Positions 7,946 through 18,969 of a DNA stretch of 64,000 nucleotides are shown here, in pieces (the first letter of the stretch is position 1; each line of letters opens with the position of its first letter). Both the position numbers and the translations under genes were made by a program. The DNA is taken from assembly GCF_026212465.1 (NCBI RefSeq), contig NC_080060.1:1926635-1990634 (forward strand). Reading direction: 5' to 3'. Origin of the DNA: Amaranthus tricolor. Taxonomy: Eukaryota > Streptophyta > Magnoliopsida > Caryophyllales > Amaranthaceae. Below the pieces are notes generated by a model that did not search any database, had not been told where the DNA came from, and saw nothing but the letters and a program-made list of their open reading frames with translations.

Positions 7946-10900
7946 CTTTCACATTTTGCAACATAATTAAAATGTAAATTATAAGATGTTCATGTTTGGT
8001 TTTGTAAGACAATTAATTAAGAAGTTAATCCCCTGATTATGATTAATCAAGAGTTAAATTCTAGTGGAAGCCTGTTTTTGCTATTTTGCCAAACTATGTA
8101 ATAAGATCACCTGAGAAGATAGTTGTGCCTGTAAAATGCAATAAGGGATTAGCAGGACTCAAAATGTTTTTCCGAGGACCCACTCCGACGCCCAAGTCAG
8201 TATCAGTCTGAGACAAATTGCCTAATAGGTCTTTTCAGGATCCAGGTGCACAGTGGCTACAAGGTAGATTACTACTTAGATCTTATTTAGACGTGAGGTC
8301 TTTATGATTATCTGACAAATGTTCTTTTGAAGATTAATTAGAATAATTGTAATTACTATCTTATATTTATAATTGTGCTATTAATGTTCTTCTGAAAATC
8401 AATGTCGGTCCTTAAGATTCAGTTACAATAACTCCTTGGCAATAAATTACTTTGAGTTCTTTGTATTTCTCTCAATAGTAGAATTTAGTTACCTCATTTA
8501 TGTGCCCTATAAGTGTATTTATAGTACATCATTGTGCATGAAGAATGTTTCTTCTGTTATTTCATCAATCCCCAAAATTCCCTTGCATGTCACTGTTGTT
8601 GTCTTTGACGTGTTGAATTTTCCTTTACTTTGGTGGTTTTTATGGCGCACTTTGCTTGTTTTATCAACACGTGTCCCACTAACTTGTAATAATCCTCAAC
8701 TATGGACAAGTGTCCCCATAATCGCACGTGACCTCCCCATGCACTAACATTCTTAATGCACATTCAATGCTTCATCAATCTTTCCAGATAAATGTTGCCA
8801 GATTTTCTTCAAATCTTATTATTTCCTCTCAAATTAACGTTGAATTAACCCTCCCAGATAATTTTCTGTCAGATTTACTTATGACTAATATTTTACATAT
8901 ACATAAGATAGGGATAGTTATGGGTGTTACATAGACTTGTTGGCTAAAATTTGAAAAACTATTGTATTTTTTATCGTCAGATTTCTATAAGTGATATACA
9001 TTGAGTTAATCTAATAATCATTAAAATTATATTTTAATTTTAAAGGTACGCTTAAATAACGTTGTTAAAGGCTGATGTATTTTAGTGTGAATGATAAAGA
9101 TTTATATGTACGTAAATCGATGGGGACCAAATTAATAGCGACCTAGCTAGTATGTTTTTTTTATGTAGTCAAAATGTTCACATTCAATTATTAATGCATT
9201 TGAATTATTATTTTTTTACGAAAACTATCCTTTTCAATTTCTCATAAGGAATACATAATTTTATCAAAAAAAAATTTAAAATAATCAATCATCCACATTT
9301 ATAGAATAATTATTTAGATAAATAATTGATTCAAAACCGACTTAAATTTGATCACCCGAATTAATTTGTACTCGTTTAAAACCAATCTAAACATCCGTTT
9401 GTCCACCTCTATTATTTCCAGCATTCCTTAATTGCTCTTTGATATCATTGTTGAACTTGTTAATTTATGTTTTAATATACATTTACTTTAATTTAATTTA
9501 ATTTAACTACACAATTTCATCCTTGAACTAATTTTAGATCCACCTTTGAATTCTAATTTTTGAATAACCATTGTTGGGAGATGTAAGCAACTACAATGGT
9601 GGTCGAAATAAATTATTAAATTTCATTTTTCATGTTTTTTATAACACCTCATGGTTAAAAAAATTATTATGATCCTCCTCATGATCAAACAAAATCATTA
9701 AAATTCACTTTCTTTTAATCACTATTTACTTATTCAACCTCAATTAATTTTTTTAAACAATTATTGCAATATGGTATCTATTAATAAATAATAATGATAA
9801 TAATAATAATAATAATAATATTAATAATAATAATTTATTGCAATTTGGTAAATAGTTTTTCCGCTTAGCTAAAACTTTGCTTTTAAGTCAAAATGAATTT
9901 TCTTTTTACTTGACTTCTTTCATTAGCTTTTGGCATGAGAGCTCACTTTTTTTCCTATAAACAGTCAATAGTTAATATCTAAATTTACCAAATATCTCCC
10001 TAAATAACTAGTTATTTAATCGACTAACTTAAAAACCAAAAAAATAGCCAAACAAGTTAATAAAAAAGCCAATAGTCACATGTTAAACACCCCATAAGAG
10101 TTTAAACTTTAATTTACCCCCTCAATTGTTCAACTATACTTGCGCATTAAATAAATTCAAATTATTTTTAAGTCAGTAAAAATTCTAGAAGAATTATTTT
10201 TTATCCAAAATAAGATAGGGAATCCTTAAATATAAGGTGTGAGTGAAATCAAACCTCAATTATATAGAAAACCTCTTAAAAATTAATTAGGCTAACTCAT
10301 AAATGTTAGATCTAAATGAATCTTATTGAATTATTATTGCTTAGTTAATTTCAATTCAAAGATTTGAAAATGTCATATTCACTACAAGAAGAATTAAAAA
10401 GGTACCAGAAAAGTAGGGCAAAATTGCAACTAATATTGCGTACTAAGTTATTTTCAAAAGAATCAATCACTATCTTGAAGATTTTTCTCATAACTTCCAT
10501 CACTCACTTTCATTAAAAATGTACCAATGCAAAATTACTATTTCTTTAAAATAATTTAATTTTTATTTAGAAAAATCACATAATAATGTTAAATCTTATG
10601 ATTATGTTTGACTTTGCTCGAATATTTTTTGTTCACAAAGGCTATCACTATTCTTTACTATTTCTAAAAAAAAATATTAGGTGTGGTAATTAATGACAAT
10701 CTAATGCATGTAGTCAAGAAAATTATGGGTTGAGGATCACATTTTCGGGAGAATGTTTGAACAGTATTTTAATCTGTTTCAATCAATTTGTATTATTTAT
10801 CATTTTAAGTTATTTTACTAATTTTGCTTCATATCCATATTTGGAATTTAATCTAACTAGTACTTTTTTTAACCTTTATATATCATAACTCTTTTTTCAT

Positions 10901-11239
10901 CCGTACAATTCAAACTCTATCTTTTTATTTATCATCAAATATTTATATTTTTCTTAAAAAACTAATTTTCTCTTTGTTAATAATTCAAGGCGACAGAGGA
11001 TGCCTCGCTCAGCCACTTGTACCAAATTAAATCATGTTATTAAGGTGTATAAAACTCGAGATCTGATGCTAAATTCATCTTTTAATTTATTATTTTTAGC
11101 CTTAAATATGTATTAAGCATCACTTTATTTCAATAACTTTCTTAACTTGAGTTGTCATAGAAAATTTTAAAATTGTCAAGAAAAATTAGATTTATTATGC
11201 AAAAGGGAATATTTTTCATAATAAGTTTAGATGTTTTAT
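7946..11239. other. AT-rich intergenic region, no gene seen
   Basis: I see no coding region. An AAT-rich microsatellite lies at about 9783-9835, and a lone CACTA-type terminus may begin at 10380. Open frames near 8436-8934 show no recognisable protein. Confidence 0.5.
9783..9835. repeat. AAT/ATT microsatellite
   Basis: An interrupted run of TAA/AAT triplets with a few substitutions. Confidence 0.85.
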
Positions 11240-11945
11240 TAGGGATGGCAATTCAGTTCGAATCTGACCCTAGTCCGACTCGATCCAAGGAAAATAATTC
11301 GATTCGAGTTCGAGGAAAAGTTATCCGACTTTACGATCCGAATCCGAGTTAGAGACGGACCGGAGTTGGACTTTATTAAAAATCCAACACTCCGACCCGA
11401 CTCCGACCCTGAAGGAAATCCGACTTTGAATTTGACTTTTAGCCTAATATTTTCTTTTTTTTAAAACTCTAGACGTGACTAATTCAAACTCTCTCTCATA
11501 CTAATTGTAATTTTCAATTTTGAAAAACTACTTGGTATTTTATTTAGATCAATCAATCAAAATACGACAAATCAAATCAAGAGAAATAAAATACGCCAAA
11601 TCAAAATGCTAGAAAATTTTGTTAAATTGTAGTATTAGGAATATTTCTCATGTTAAACTTGAATTCAAAATACTTACTTTTTTGTTAAATTGTATTTGAA
11701 AAATATATTTTGTTAACTTCGTATGCTTTAAATCATTAGTACAATATCACAACGATAAAGTTTGATAATAATCCGACTCCATATCCGACTCCGTTGGAGG
11801 TCCGAGAGTCCGAGTTGGGGCAAACTTAAAGTATGCATAATCCGACTCCGAGTGGAGGTGGACTGAAGAAAAAGGTTCGACTAAAATTCGGAGCAAAGTC
11901 GGAATACGTATAATCCGAGCCGAATCCGACCCATTACCATCCCTA
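11240..11945. mobile_element. hAT-like non-autonomous element
   Basis: The ends are inverted: TAGGGATGGCAAT on the left and ATTACCATCCCTA on the right. This TIR is of the Ac-like hAT type (TAGGGATG). The roughly 700-bp interior is non-coding. Both flanks are packed with CCGACTCCGA/TCGGATTCGG motifs that are partly inverted copies of each other, typical of subterminal transposase-binding repeats. No clean 8-bp target duplication is visible, so the insertion is probably old or the boundaries have shifted. Confidence 0.6.
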
Positions 11946-13471
11946 CATAACAAAAACTACTTTGGCAATGTTTTTGGCTTATTATAATTGTATATTATGA
12001 AAAAAAATATAATGTTTAGATAAATAGCACCTTTTGCATTATAAGATCATATTTCACCTTAAAAATAATTCTGGTATTTGCTTAAGTAAACTTGGTTTAG
12101 TTAAAATAAGATCAGTTGAGTAGATAACTAGATATTGGTGTAAAGTTATGAAGAAACTGTAGGAAATCAAAATTATTTCAAGCAAATTAGAAGAGCAAAT
12201 CAAGAGATATTATTTGCAAATATTGTATTTTTAGGAATAGAATTATTTAAAGTTTATTTCCTAGAATAAATTAATTATTAGTGTATATAAACAACACATG
12301 TAAGCCTTCAAAATAAGATGAATTGAGCCTAAAACTAAATCTTTTTCATTAGTTTTCATAAACAACATGGATATGTATAAATAAGTATGTTTTAATATCA
12401 TGATTTCATTTGGTAATCCAATTTATTATAAATTAGCTCAATTTAGTAAAAAAAATGCATTTTGGCAAAATTAAAAGTGTAAAACACAAGGATTAACCAG
12501 TATGAATGAATACGCTCAATATGATGATGGTGCTAATGGAAATGATAACGATGACGTAAACAAAAATCAACAATGCATTTGGTTTATTGTACTGATTGGT
12601 TTTTATTGAGAATGAGTTCTAGTATTAATTTTTATAAAATGCGTTATATCATTCCTATCCTCGCTCTCATTCATAAATATGTGTTTTCTTAAATTTTCAA
12701 TAACACTTAATACCACATTTGATGAGGTAATGAATGACAATGAATTTTGTAAAAATAATAAAATGATAACAACAAACCAAGCATTATCTTAAAACCACTA
12801 AAATAGTTTTCTCACAAAATTTCATTTTCACCATTTAATATTATTAATCATGTTGCATGAGACAGTCTCATAGTAATACACGTCCTATATATCGATTAAA
12901 TAGCTCAACTAGTACACTTTATTCTTGTGATTTTGCCCCAAGTGTGAATGGCACGGAAATTATGAAGTTTGATTGGATAGTTTAATGTGGTGGGGTCATT
13001 TAATTAGAGATAAGAGAGTACAAAAAAGTAAAAATGTGTTAAAATGGTGGGATTATGTCTCAAGATAATAATTGAGAAAATTCAATGAGACAGGTTAAAG
13101 TAGAAGGTGGAACAAATTAAATGGACATAGAAAAAATAAATTATGAGAATATAAACTTTTTATATTGACGTTGTTTTATTGAGAGATAGTTTATCACAGT
13201 AATAGTTTATTTTTATTTATATACCAACATGACATTATAGAGTGTTTTTGGCAACAAAATTATGATGACTTAAATAATTTAGAGATGGACTGGACTTCAG
13301 TTTGTACTCTGATGGGCTTAGCCGCCCAACATTAAAATTAGTCCAAAACGACTTTACTAATTATGGGCTGATGATGCATAACTTTCGTTTTAAGGCCAGC
13401 CTCTGATAAACCCAATATGCTTAGATCAAACCTACCAGTTAAAAAGGCCCAAGCAAAAACTTAATATGGGA
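11946..13471. other. AT-rich intergenic region, no gene seen
   Basis: Nothing recognisable as coding. A TGAGACAGTCTCA palindrome near 12857 belongs to the dispersed GAGACGGTCTC transposon family. Confidence 0.5.
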
Positions 13472-13480
13472 GGACAATTA

Positions 13481-13621
13481 CATAAATTCTTGTATGAGAC
13501 GGTTTTACCGTGAGACGTGCCTTATAATTGGTTAAATAGCTGAATAATATAAACTTTTACCATAATAAATCTTTTGTATGGACTCGTCTCAAGGTGGAAC
13601 GGTCTCATACAAGAGGAGTTG
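13481..13621. mobile_element. Mutator-like MITE, 141 bp
   Basis: The element is flanked by the 9-bp direct repeat GGACAATTA (13472-13480 and 13622-13630). Its ends are inverted repeats around CTTGTATGAGACGGTTTTAC (left) and, on the minus strand, CTTGTATGAGACCGTTCCAC (right). The TIR matches the family at 2480-2740 and 38486-38751, but the internal 22-bp repeats are absent. Confidence 0.7.
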
Positions 13622-13630
13622 GGACAATTA

Positions 13631-16600
13631 ATCTTGAGCAACTGAGAGTTTCTCAGGGTGGGTTTAAAGTGGTTATTTTAAATAATTAGTAGGTGTTTTA
13701 ATATTTAAAGTGTCAATTTTAACATAGAAAATCTTGTATTAAACACCTAATAATTAAAATGTAATTACGAAAATAAATGTTTTAATTATTTTAATGTTGT
13801 CCATCTTAAGTAAGACGATTCATCTGTACAATCGATACTAATAACCCATATAACAGAAGAAAATCCATAATGGCAAAGCCAAACCGAGAATTTGGGAAGG
13901 CGTGACCATCTAGTTCAAGCGCGCGCCTATCATATTTATAAGTTAGCAGCATAATACTAATTTATAATTTATAATTTATAATTTATAATTTATAATATTC
14001 GAATCGATTAAATATTACAAAATTAACTAAAATGATGTATAGTCAAATAATAGAAATATCATACAAGTTATGAATTTAACATTTTGTTATAATCTATTCA
14101 ATTTTTTTTATTTACTTTAATTTAAAAACATATAAAGTTTTGTTTTCATATTTAGTTATTGTATTGATTATTTAACTATAATCATTTTACTAGTAACAAT
14201 AAGGGGATTTAGTGATACATTGTGAGTATAGTATTATCAACAATAATATCATATTTAGTGACACCAAATACCTAATTAAATGGCTAAATACTAAATAGTG
14301 CTATCAATATCATATAGTGAGAACATATATATGGTTTTAGTACATTTAAATTGATTTTTAATTTAACTATCTAATTTAAATCAACTATAAACTTTAAATA
14401 TTTTTATATCTGATTGATACAATTCGCAATTTAATACAAGTTCTTTCAATAAATTACAAAAATAAAATGCATACTTTTCATAAGATAGATACAACTCATA
14501 ATTTATATATAAATGACATGCATACTTTTCAATCGGTATATGAAAATACCATAGATTACCAAAACAAAATCAATAGACATATCATCTCTTTATATTCTAC
14601 TATACGAAGCATACTTTTCAATTATAATCTTTTAGAAAATAAATTTTCAATTTTTTTAAAAAAAAGGAATTCAGAAATGGATGGCTATGAAATGATTCTC
14701 TAGGAAGGTTCTTATGGAGATACACTCAATTATTAAACATTTTAATTATTCCGTATAATATTCATCTTCACAAGAAAATAATTAGAGCAATAATAAAAAG
14801 AATTTATTAAAAATGTTCAATTTTAAATAAAATAATTAAAATTAAAGTAATACACTTGCTGCTTGACCGTGCAACATCACTGTCATGATTGACATTTTTG
14901 TTTGGTTTATTTTTGTACTTATGTGTTTGAATTTGCTATGAAGAATAATATAAGATAGTAAGGTAAATGAAAAAAAAAATAATATTTTTTAAAAATTTAC
15001 ATAATATATTTTCGTGGATTCATAATGGGTAAGACAAAAGAGGCATACCAAACAAACTAAAAATAATAACGTCTCTAAACATTTCATTAACTTCATTTTT
15101 AGGAAGGAAATAGAAAAAAAAAACTCAATAATTAGTTTGAAACTTCACATCAACAAAAAATTTTGATTTTTTTATTTTAATATGGAATTTTTTCAAACAT
15201 TTGTGTATGTGAAAAAAATAGTGATAGATTGTGCATAAGTAAAATAATTAAAATTGAAAATAAGTTTGTTAGATTGGATCGTATAGGATTACAGAATGTG
15301 TTTTGATCCTACCAATTAAATTTTATTTTAATTAAGATTATAAATTTCTACCAATATTATGATTCTATTTAAAATTTGGATAGTTTACTTGTATTTAGAT
15401 GATAAAATAACGTAGAATTATAGGTTAAATTTGAGATTTTAATAACTAAATTCACAAAGGTCTATATTCAATATATCTAGAGAATCTCAACTAGTTTCTT
15501 CAATTTTTATCTGCACATTTGATATTTACACAATTTAATTCTCCTACTAGTTTTTTTTAGATATTTGTGTATTATTAAATGTTGCATTATTAAGGACACA
15601 GAGGTAGTAATGACTTTGTGGGAATAAATCTTATGATACTAAGCAAATCTTAATGACTTTGTCCACTTGTGGGTAAATAGCAAAGAGACTAAAAGAGAGT
15701 AATGGATGTGACATTAATAAAACATTCAAATAGAATAACAACTAACTAATAAAGTTTAACTTTGCTTCATCAAACATAATATAATTAGGTCAAAAACAAA
15801 GAATGAAGACTATGCAAGACTATGACTACTTTCCAAAAGTTCATGGTTTTAGCAATATTTAGCGAGCTACTTATTTTTCTTTCTTTTTATATGTTCTTGA
15901 TTGATGTGATTTAAAAAATTGGAAACTTGTATAGATAAAGGTCAGTTCAGAATTATTATGGTTTTCTGTTTTTTTTCAAAGTTATTTGATATATGTCTTA
16001 TAATAAATTAAGAAAATTATTTAAATTTGTTGGATAATTTCGAACACTTTTTCTAATTTCTTAATTTTAAAATATAAATTTATGTTTGATAATTATATGG
16101 TTTTAAAATATATGTATTTTAATAAAGCAAAAACACAATTTTTAAATGAAGTATAACGTCATTGATTAGTACTACTACTAATTTTTTAGACTCGCTTGAA
16201 CTGTTAATTTTATTATTTTTCACTAACATAAAATAATAGTATCAAGGAAAATGAATGCAAAAATTATTGTTTAGTAAGTCACTAGCTCATTCTAACATTA
16301 CTCCACAGTCCACATCAAACATGTTTAAATATAAAACTTGAAAATAAGAGGCTTAATTGAAAAGATAATATACCTTAATGATGTATATGGATAGTATTGT
16401 ACAAAATAAGAAACAAAATAAACTCTAATATTTATTATCTCTTTATTTTAGGAAATATAGTGTTAGAATATTATTTTTTTATTTTAGGAATTTAAAATAT
16501 TGTGTTATTTTAATTTCTATGTTTAGTTTTTGAGCTTTTGTATAAATAGAGGTGTTTTTCTAATCCAATATTCACCTATTAAAACCAAATTTATATTTCC

Positions 16601-17065
16601 ACACTATGAATTTCTTCAAGTAATTCAGTATAAATCCATTTAAGAACCTAAGGTCTTATATTTTTCTCAGACAATCTCAATTTTTATCAATCTGTTACAA
16701 TTTTAAAATGGCCTAGGCAACCTAAATATGGAGAAAGCTAATCACATTTACAAGTTTAAAGAGGCTCAATAATACTAAAGCAAATTGGCAGTAATTAAAA
16801 GTTGATCCTAAAACTCACAGTAATATATTATTTTCTCTTTTTCTTATGGCGGGATAACCATACATGGGCTACAATGAAAACTTTAATGCTTTTTCTCACA
16901 TGTGAGAGTCTTTGAAGTTTATAATAAACCATCAAGATCACAATAAATGTCATTGAGAGTAAACATTCATTAGAAAACCCTTCAACCAATGGTTATATCA
17001 AATGTCATGTTATAAAGGCTTAATAACGTACTGAGCTCTGATACCATATAATTAAATTTATATGA
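13631..17065. other. AT-rich intergenic region, no gene seen
   Basis: No convincing coding region. An AATTTAT heptamer repeat is at about 13960-13997. A TATA-like stretch with a transcribed-leader look at about 16540-16660 could be a decayed LTR, but nothing confirms it. Confidence 0.45.
13960..13997. repeat. 7-bp tandem repeat (AATTTAT)n
   Basis: About five perfect copies of a 7-bp unit. Confidence 0.85.
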
Positions 17066-17074
17066 AATGTTTTT
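17066..17074. repeat. 9-bp target-site duplication AATGTTTTT (left)
   Basis: AATGTTTTT precedes the left TIR and is repeated at 18961-18969 after the right TIR. Confidence 0.85.
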
Positions 17075-17111
17075 AGGAAATTCCACGTGGTAATCCTGAG
17101 GTTTTGGGTTT

Positions 17112-18605
17112 TTCATCATCATCCTACCCAGTATATCCCGCTCATAGAAAAACTATGGACAGGTTCTAGGGAGGGGAAGGACGGCGGCAACTCATACCCA
17201 TAATGGAGAGTGCAGCCACAAGAGTCCCCCGGCTCGAGAAGGATAAGAGACCTAACTACACGGGAAAGATAAATTAAATGCCTATAAATAAAATAAATAA
17301 GTAGAACCAACTACAAAACAAGAAAACAAAAAAACTAATAAAAAAGAAACGAGAGAAGCAAGAGGGCAAGAACACCAAAAGGTAATCTAAGAGGACATCA
17401 GTAGTCTAAAACATGGATATGACGCCTTCAACTACCCCAATCCCTAATCAGGCCCTCAGAGAGGTTTAACTCATGCAAGTCAACTTTTATTTGCTCATCC
17501 CAAGTTCTCCTAGGTCTTCCTCGACCCCTCTTACCATCTACTATAATGCTTTCTACCCTCCTTATAGGGGCATCGAAAATCTTTCTCTACACATGTCCAA
17601 ACCACCTCAATCTATTTTCGCTCATTTTTCCAGATATAGGGGCTACCCCTAGTTTGTCCCTAAACTCTTGGTTCCTAATTCGATCCATCAATGTGTGCCC
17701 ACACATCCACCTCAACATTACGCATTTCTGTAACTTTCATCTTATGTTCAAAAATCTTCTTTACAGGCCAACATTCGGTCCCATATAGCAGAGCAAGTCT
17801 GATTGCCGCCGGGTAGAATTTTCCTTTTAACTTTCTTGGGAATTTTCTATCACATAGCACTGCGGTGGCTGCTCGCCACTTAGGCCAACCCGCATGTATA
17901 TGATGATTTACATCTCCGTCAATCTCCCCATCCCTTTGAATGATCGATCCCAAATACTTGTACTTGGTCATACTTTTAACAACTGCTTCATCAGTGGACA
18001 CCTCTGGTTCTCTTACCGGTGATGTCCCACTAAAGTCACAGCGCAAATACTCGGTCTTCATACGACTAATGCGTAATCCTTTACCTTCTAAAGCTTCCCT
18101 CCACTCATCCAATTTATTACTAATCTCCTCTCTAGTTTCTGCTACCAGTACTATGTCGTCAGCGAATAGCATGCACCACGTTACCGTCTCCCAAATAGAT
18201 TTAGAAATCTCTTCCATAATGACAGTAAAAATGAAAGGGCTTAGAGCCGATCCCTGATGTAGTCCAACTTTGACCGGAAAAGGCTCTGTTATCCTCACCG
18301 GTGTTTCAATGTTAGTCGAAACTCTGTCATACATATCCCGTATAACCTCAATGTACACTGAAGAAATACCTCTAGCCTTGAGGCTATCCCAGATGACACA
18401 TCGTGGTATGCTATTATACGCCTTCTCCAAGTCAAAGAACACCGTATGCAGATCCTTCTTTCGCTCCCTATATTTCTCCAACGATCTCCTCAAAACATGA
18501 ATTGCCTCAATGGTTGACCTTCCTGACATAAAACTGAATTGGTTCCCTTTAATCACCGTTTCCTATCTAATTCTCCTCTCCATCACTCTTTCCCACAATT
18601 TCATT
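17112..18605 (-). mobile_element. 5'-truncated RTE-type LINE nested in the Mutator-like element
   Basis: The LINE interrupts the left arm of the surrounding TIR element between about 17111 and 18606. It runs on the minus strand: a reverse-transcriptase core, then a C-terminal region, then a 3' tail starting (on the plus strand) with a CATCATCATC microsatellite, as RTE elements often have. The endonuclease domain is missing, as expected from 5' truncation during target-primed reverse transcription. Similar tail fragments occur at 4165-4225 and 30915-31400. Confidence 0.75.
17400..18605 (-). pseudogene. RTE LINE reverse transcriptase, truncated and frameshifted
   Basis: The longest open stretch (18556 down to 17675, 293 codons) carries the RT core: QFSFMSGRSTIEAIHVLRR, FFDLEKAYNSIP with a catalytic Asp, GLHQGSALSPF, and the FADDIVLVAET active site. 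Upstream, HTMKLWERVMERRIR is in the same frame but is cut off by a TAG between 18556 and 18575. Downstream, a frameshift around 17675-17700 moves the usual C-terminal block (MDRIRNQEFRDKLGV, then ENRLRWFGHV, then GRGRPRRTWDEQ) to another frame. The N-terminal endonuclease is missing. The wording of the motifs is that of the plant RTE clade, which is an assignment by eye. It cannot encode a functional ORF2. Confidence 0.8.
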
Positions 18606-18969
18606 GTGTGAATTAGAAAAAATTTTGAAAAATCCACGCGGTAACCTTGAGGTTTACCAAATTTCCCACCGTGACCTTTTTGTCTGTTGTACGCTTTAAT
18701 TTTAAAGCTTTAAGGTTGTTGTAGAGTTAGGGTTTATGCTTTGGGGGAAAAGGTTGAAACTGATGGCATTTCAAATGGTGAGTCGCATATATAGACGTAC
18801 AACATCGTTAAGGCTTCAAAATTTACGCTTGCTAACGTTTTATGTGCAAAAAGGTCACGATGGAACAATTTGGTAAACCTCGGGGTTACCGTGTGAATTT
18901 AAAAATTTTGGTCACTACGTGAAAAATCTAAAACCTGAGGATTACCACGTGGAATTTCCCAATGTTTTT

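Larger units (their letters stand above)
17075..18960. mobile_element. Mutator-like TIR element carrying a nested LINE
   Basis: The terminal inverted repeats of about 35 bp read AGGAAATTCCACGTGG on the left, and GGGAAATTCCACGTGG on the minus strand at the right. They continue through TAATCCTSAGGTTTT. A 9-bp duplication (AATGTTTTT) flanks the element, which is the Mutator superfamily signature. A second inverted block (GAGGTTTACCAAAT and GTGACCTTTTT) lies inside each arm, and the host element proper is only about 400 bp once the LINE is removed. It encodes no transposase. The TIR contains a perfect CCACGTGG (G-box) at 17083-17090 and 18945-18952. Confidence 0.82.

Noticed and set aside
8436..8934. 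Two overlapping open frames
   Set aside because: Low-complexity hydrophobic translation with no motif; more likely non-coding.
11232..11953. 8-bp target duplication for the hAT-like element
   Set aside because: TGTTTTAT and CATAACAA do not match as direct repeats; only the TIRs support the call.
14467..14703. 78-codon open frame
   Set aside because: AT-rich, repeats MHTFH/MHTFQ by local duplication, and no homology I can name.
16540..16660. TATAAATAGAGG with an A/C-rich leader, resembling an LTR promoter
   Set aside because: No matching second LTR, primer-binding site or duplication was found.
17036..17046. CTCTGATACCA, a reverse-complement primer-binding-site-like sequence
   Set aside because: No LTR end (TG...CA) lies next to it, so an LTR element here cannot be supported.
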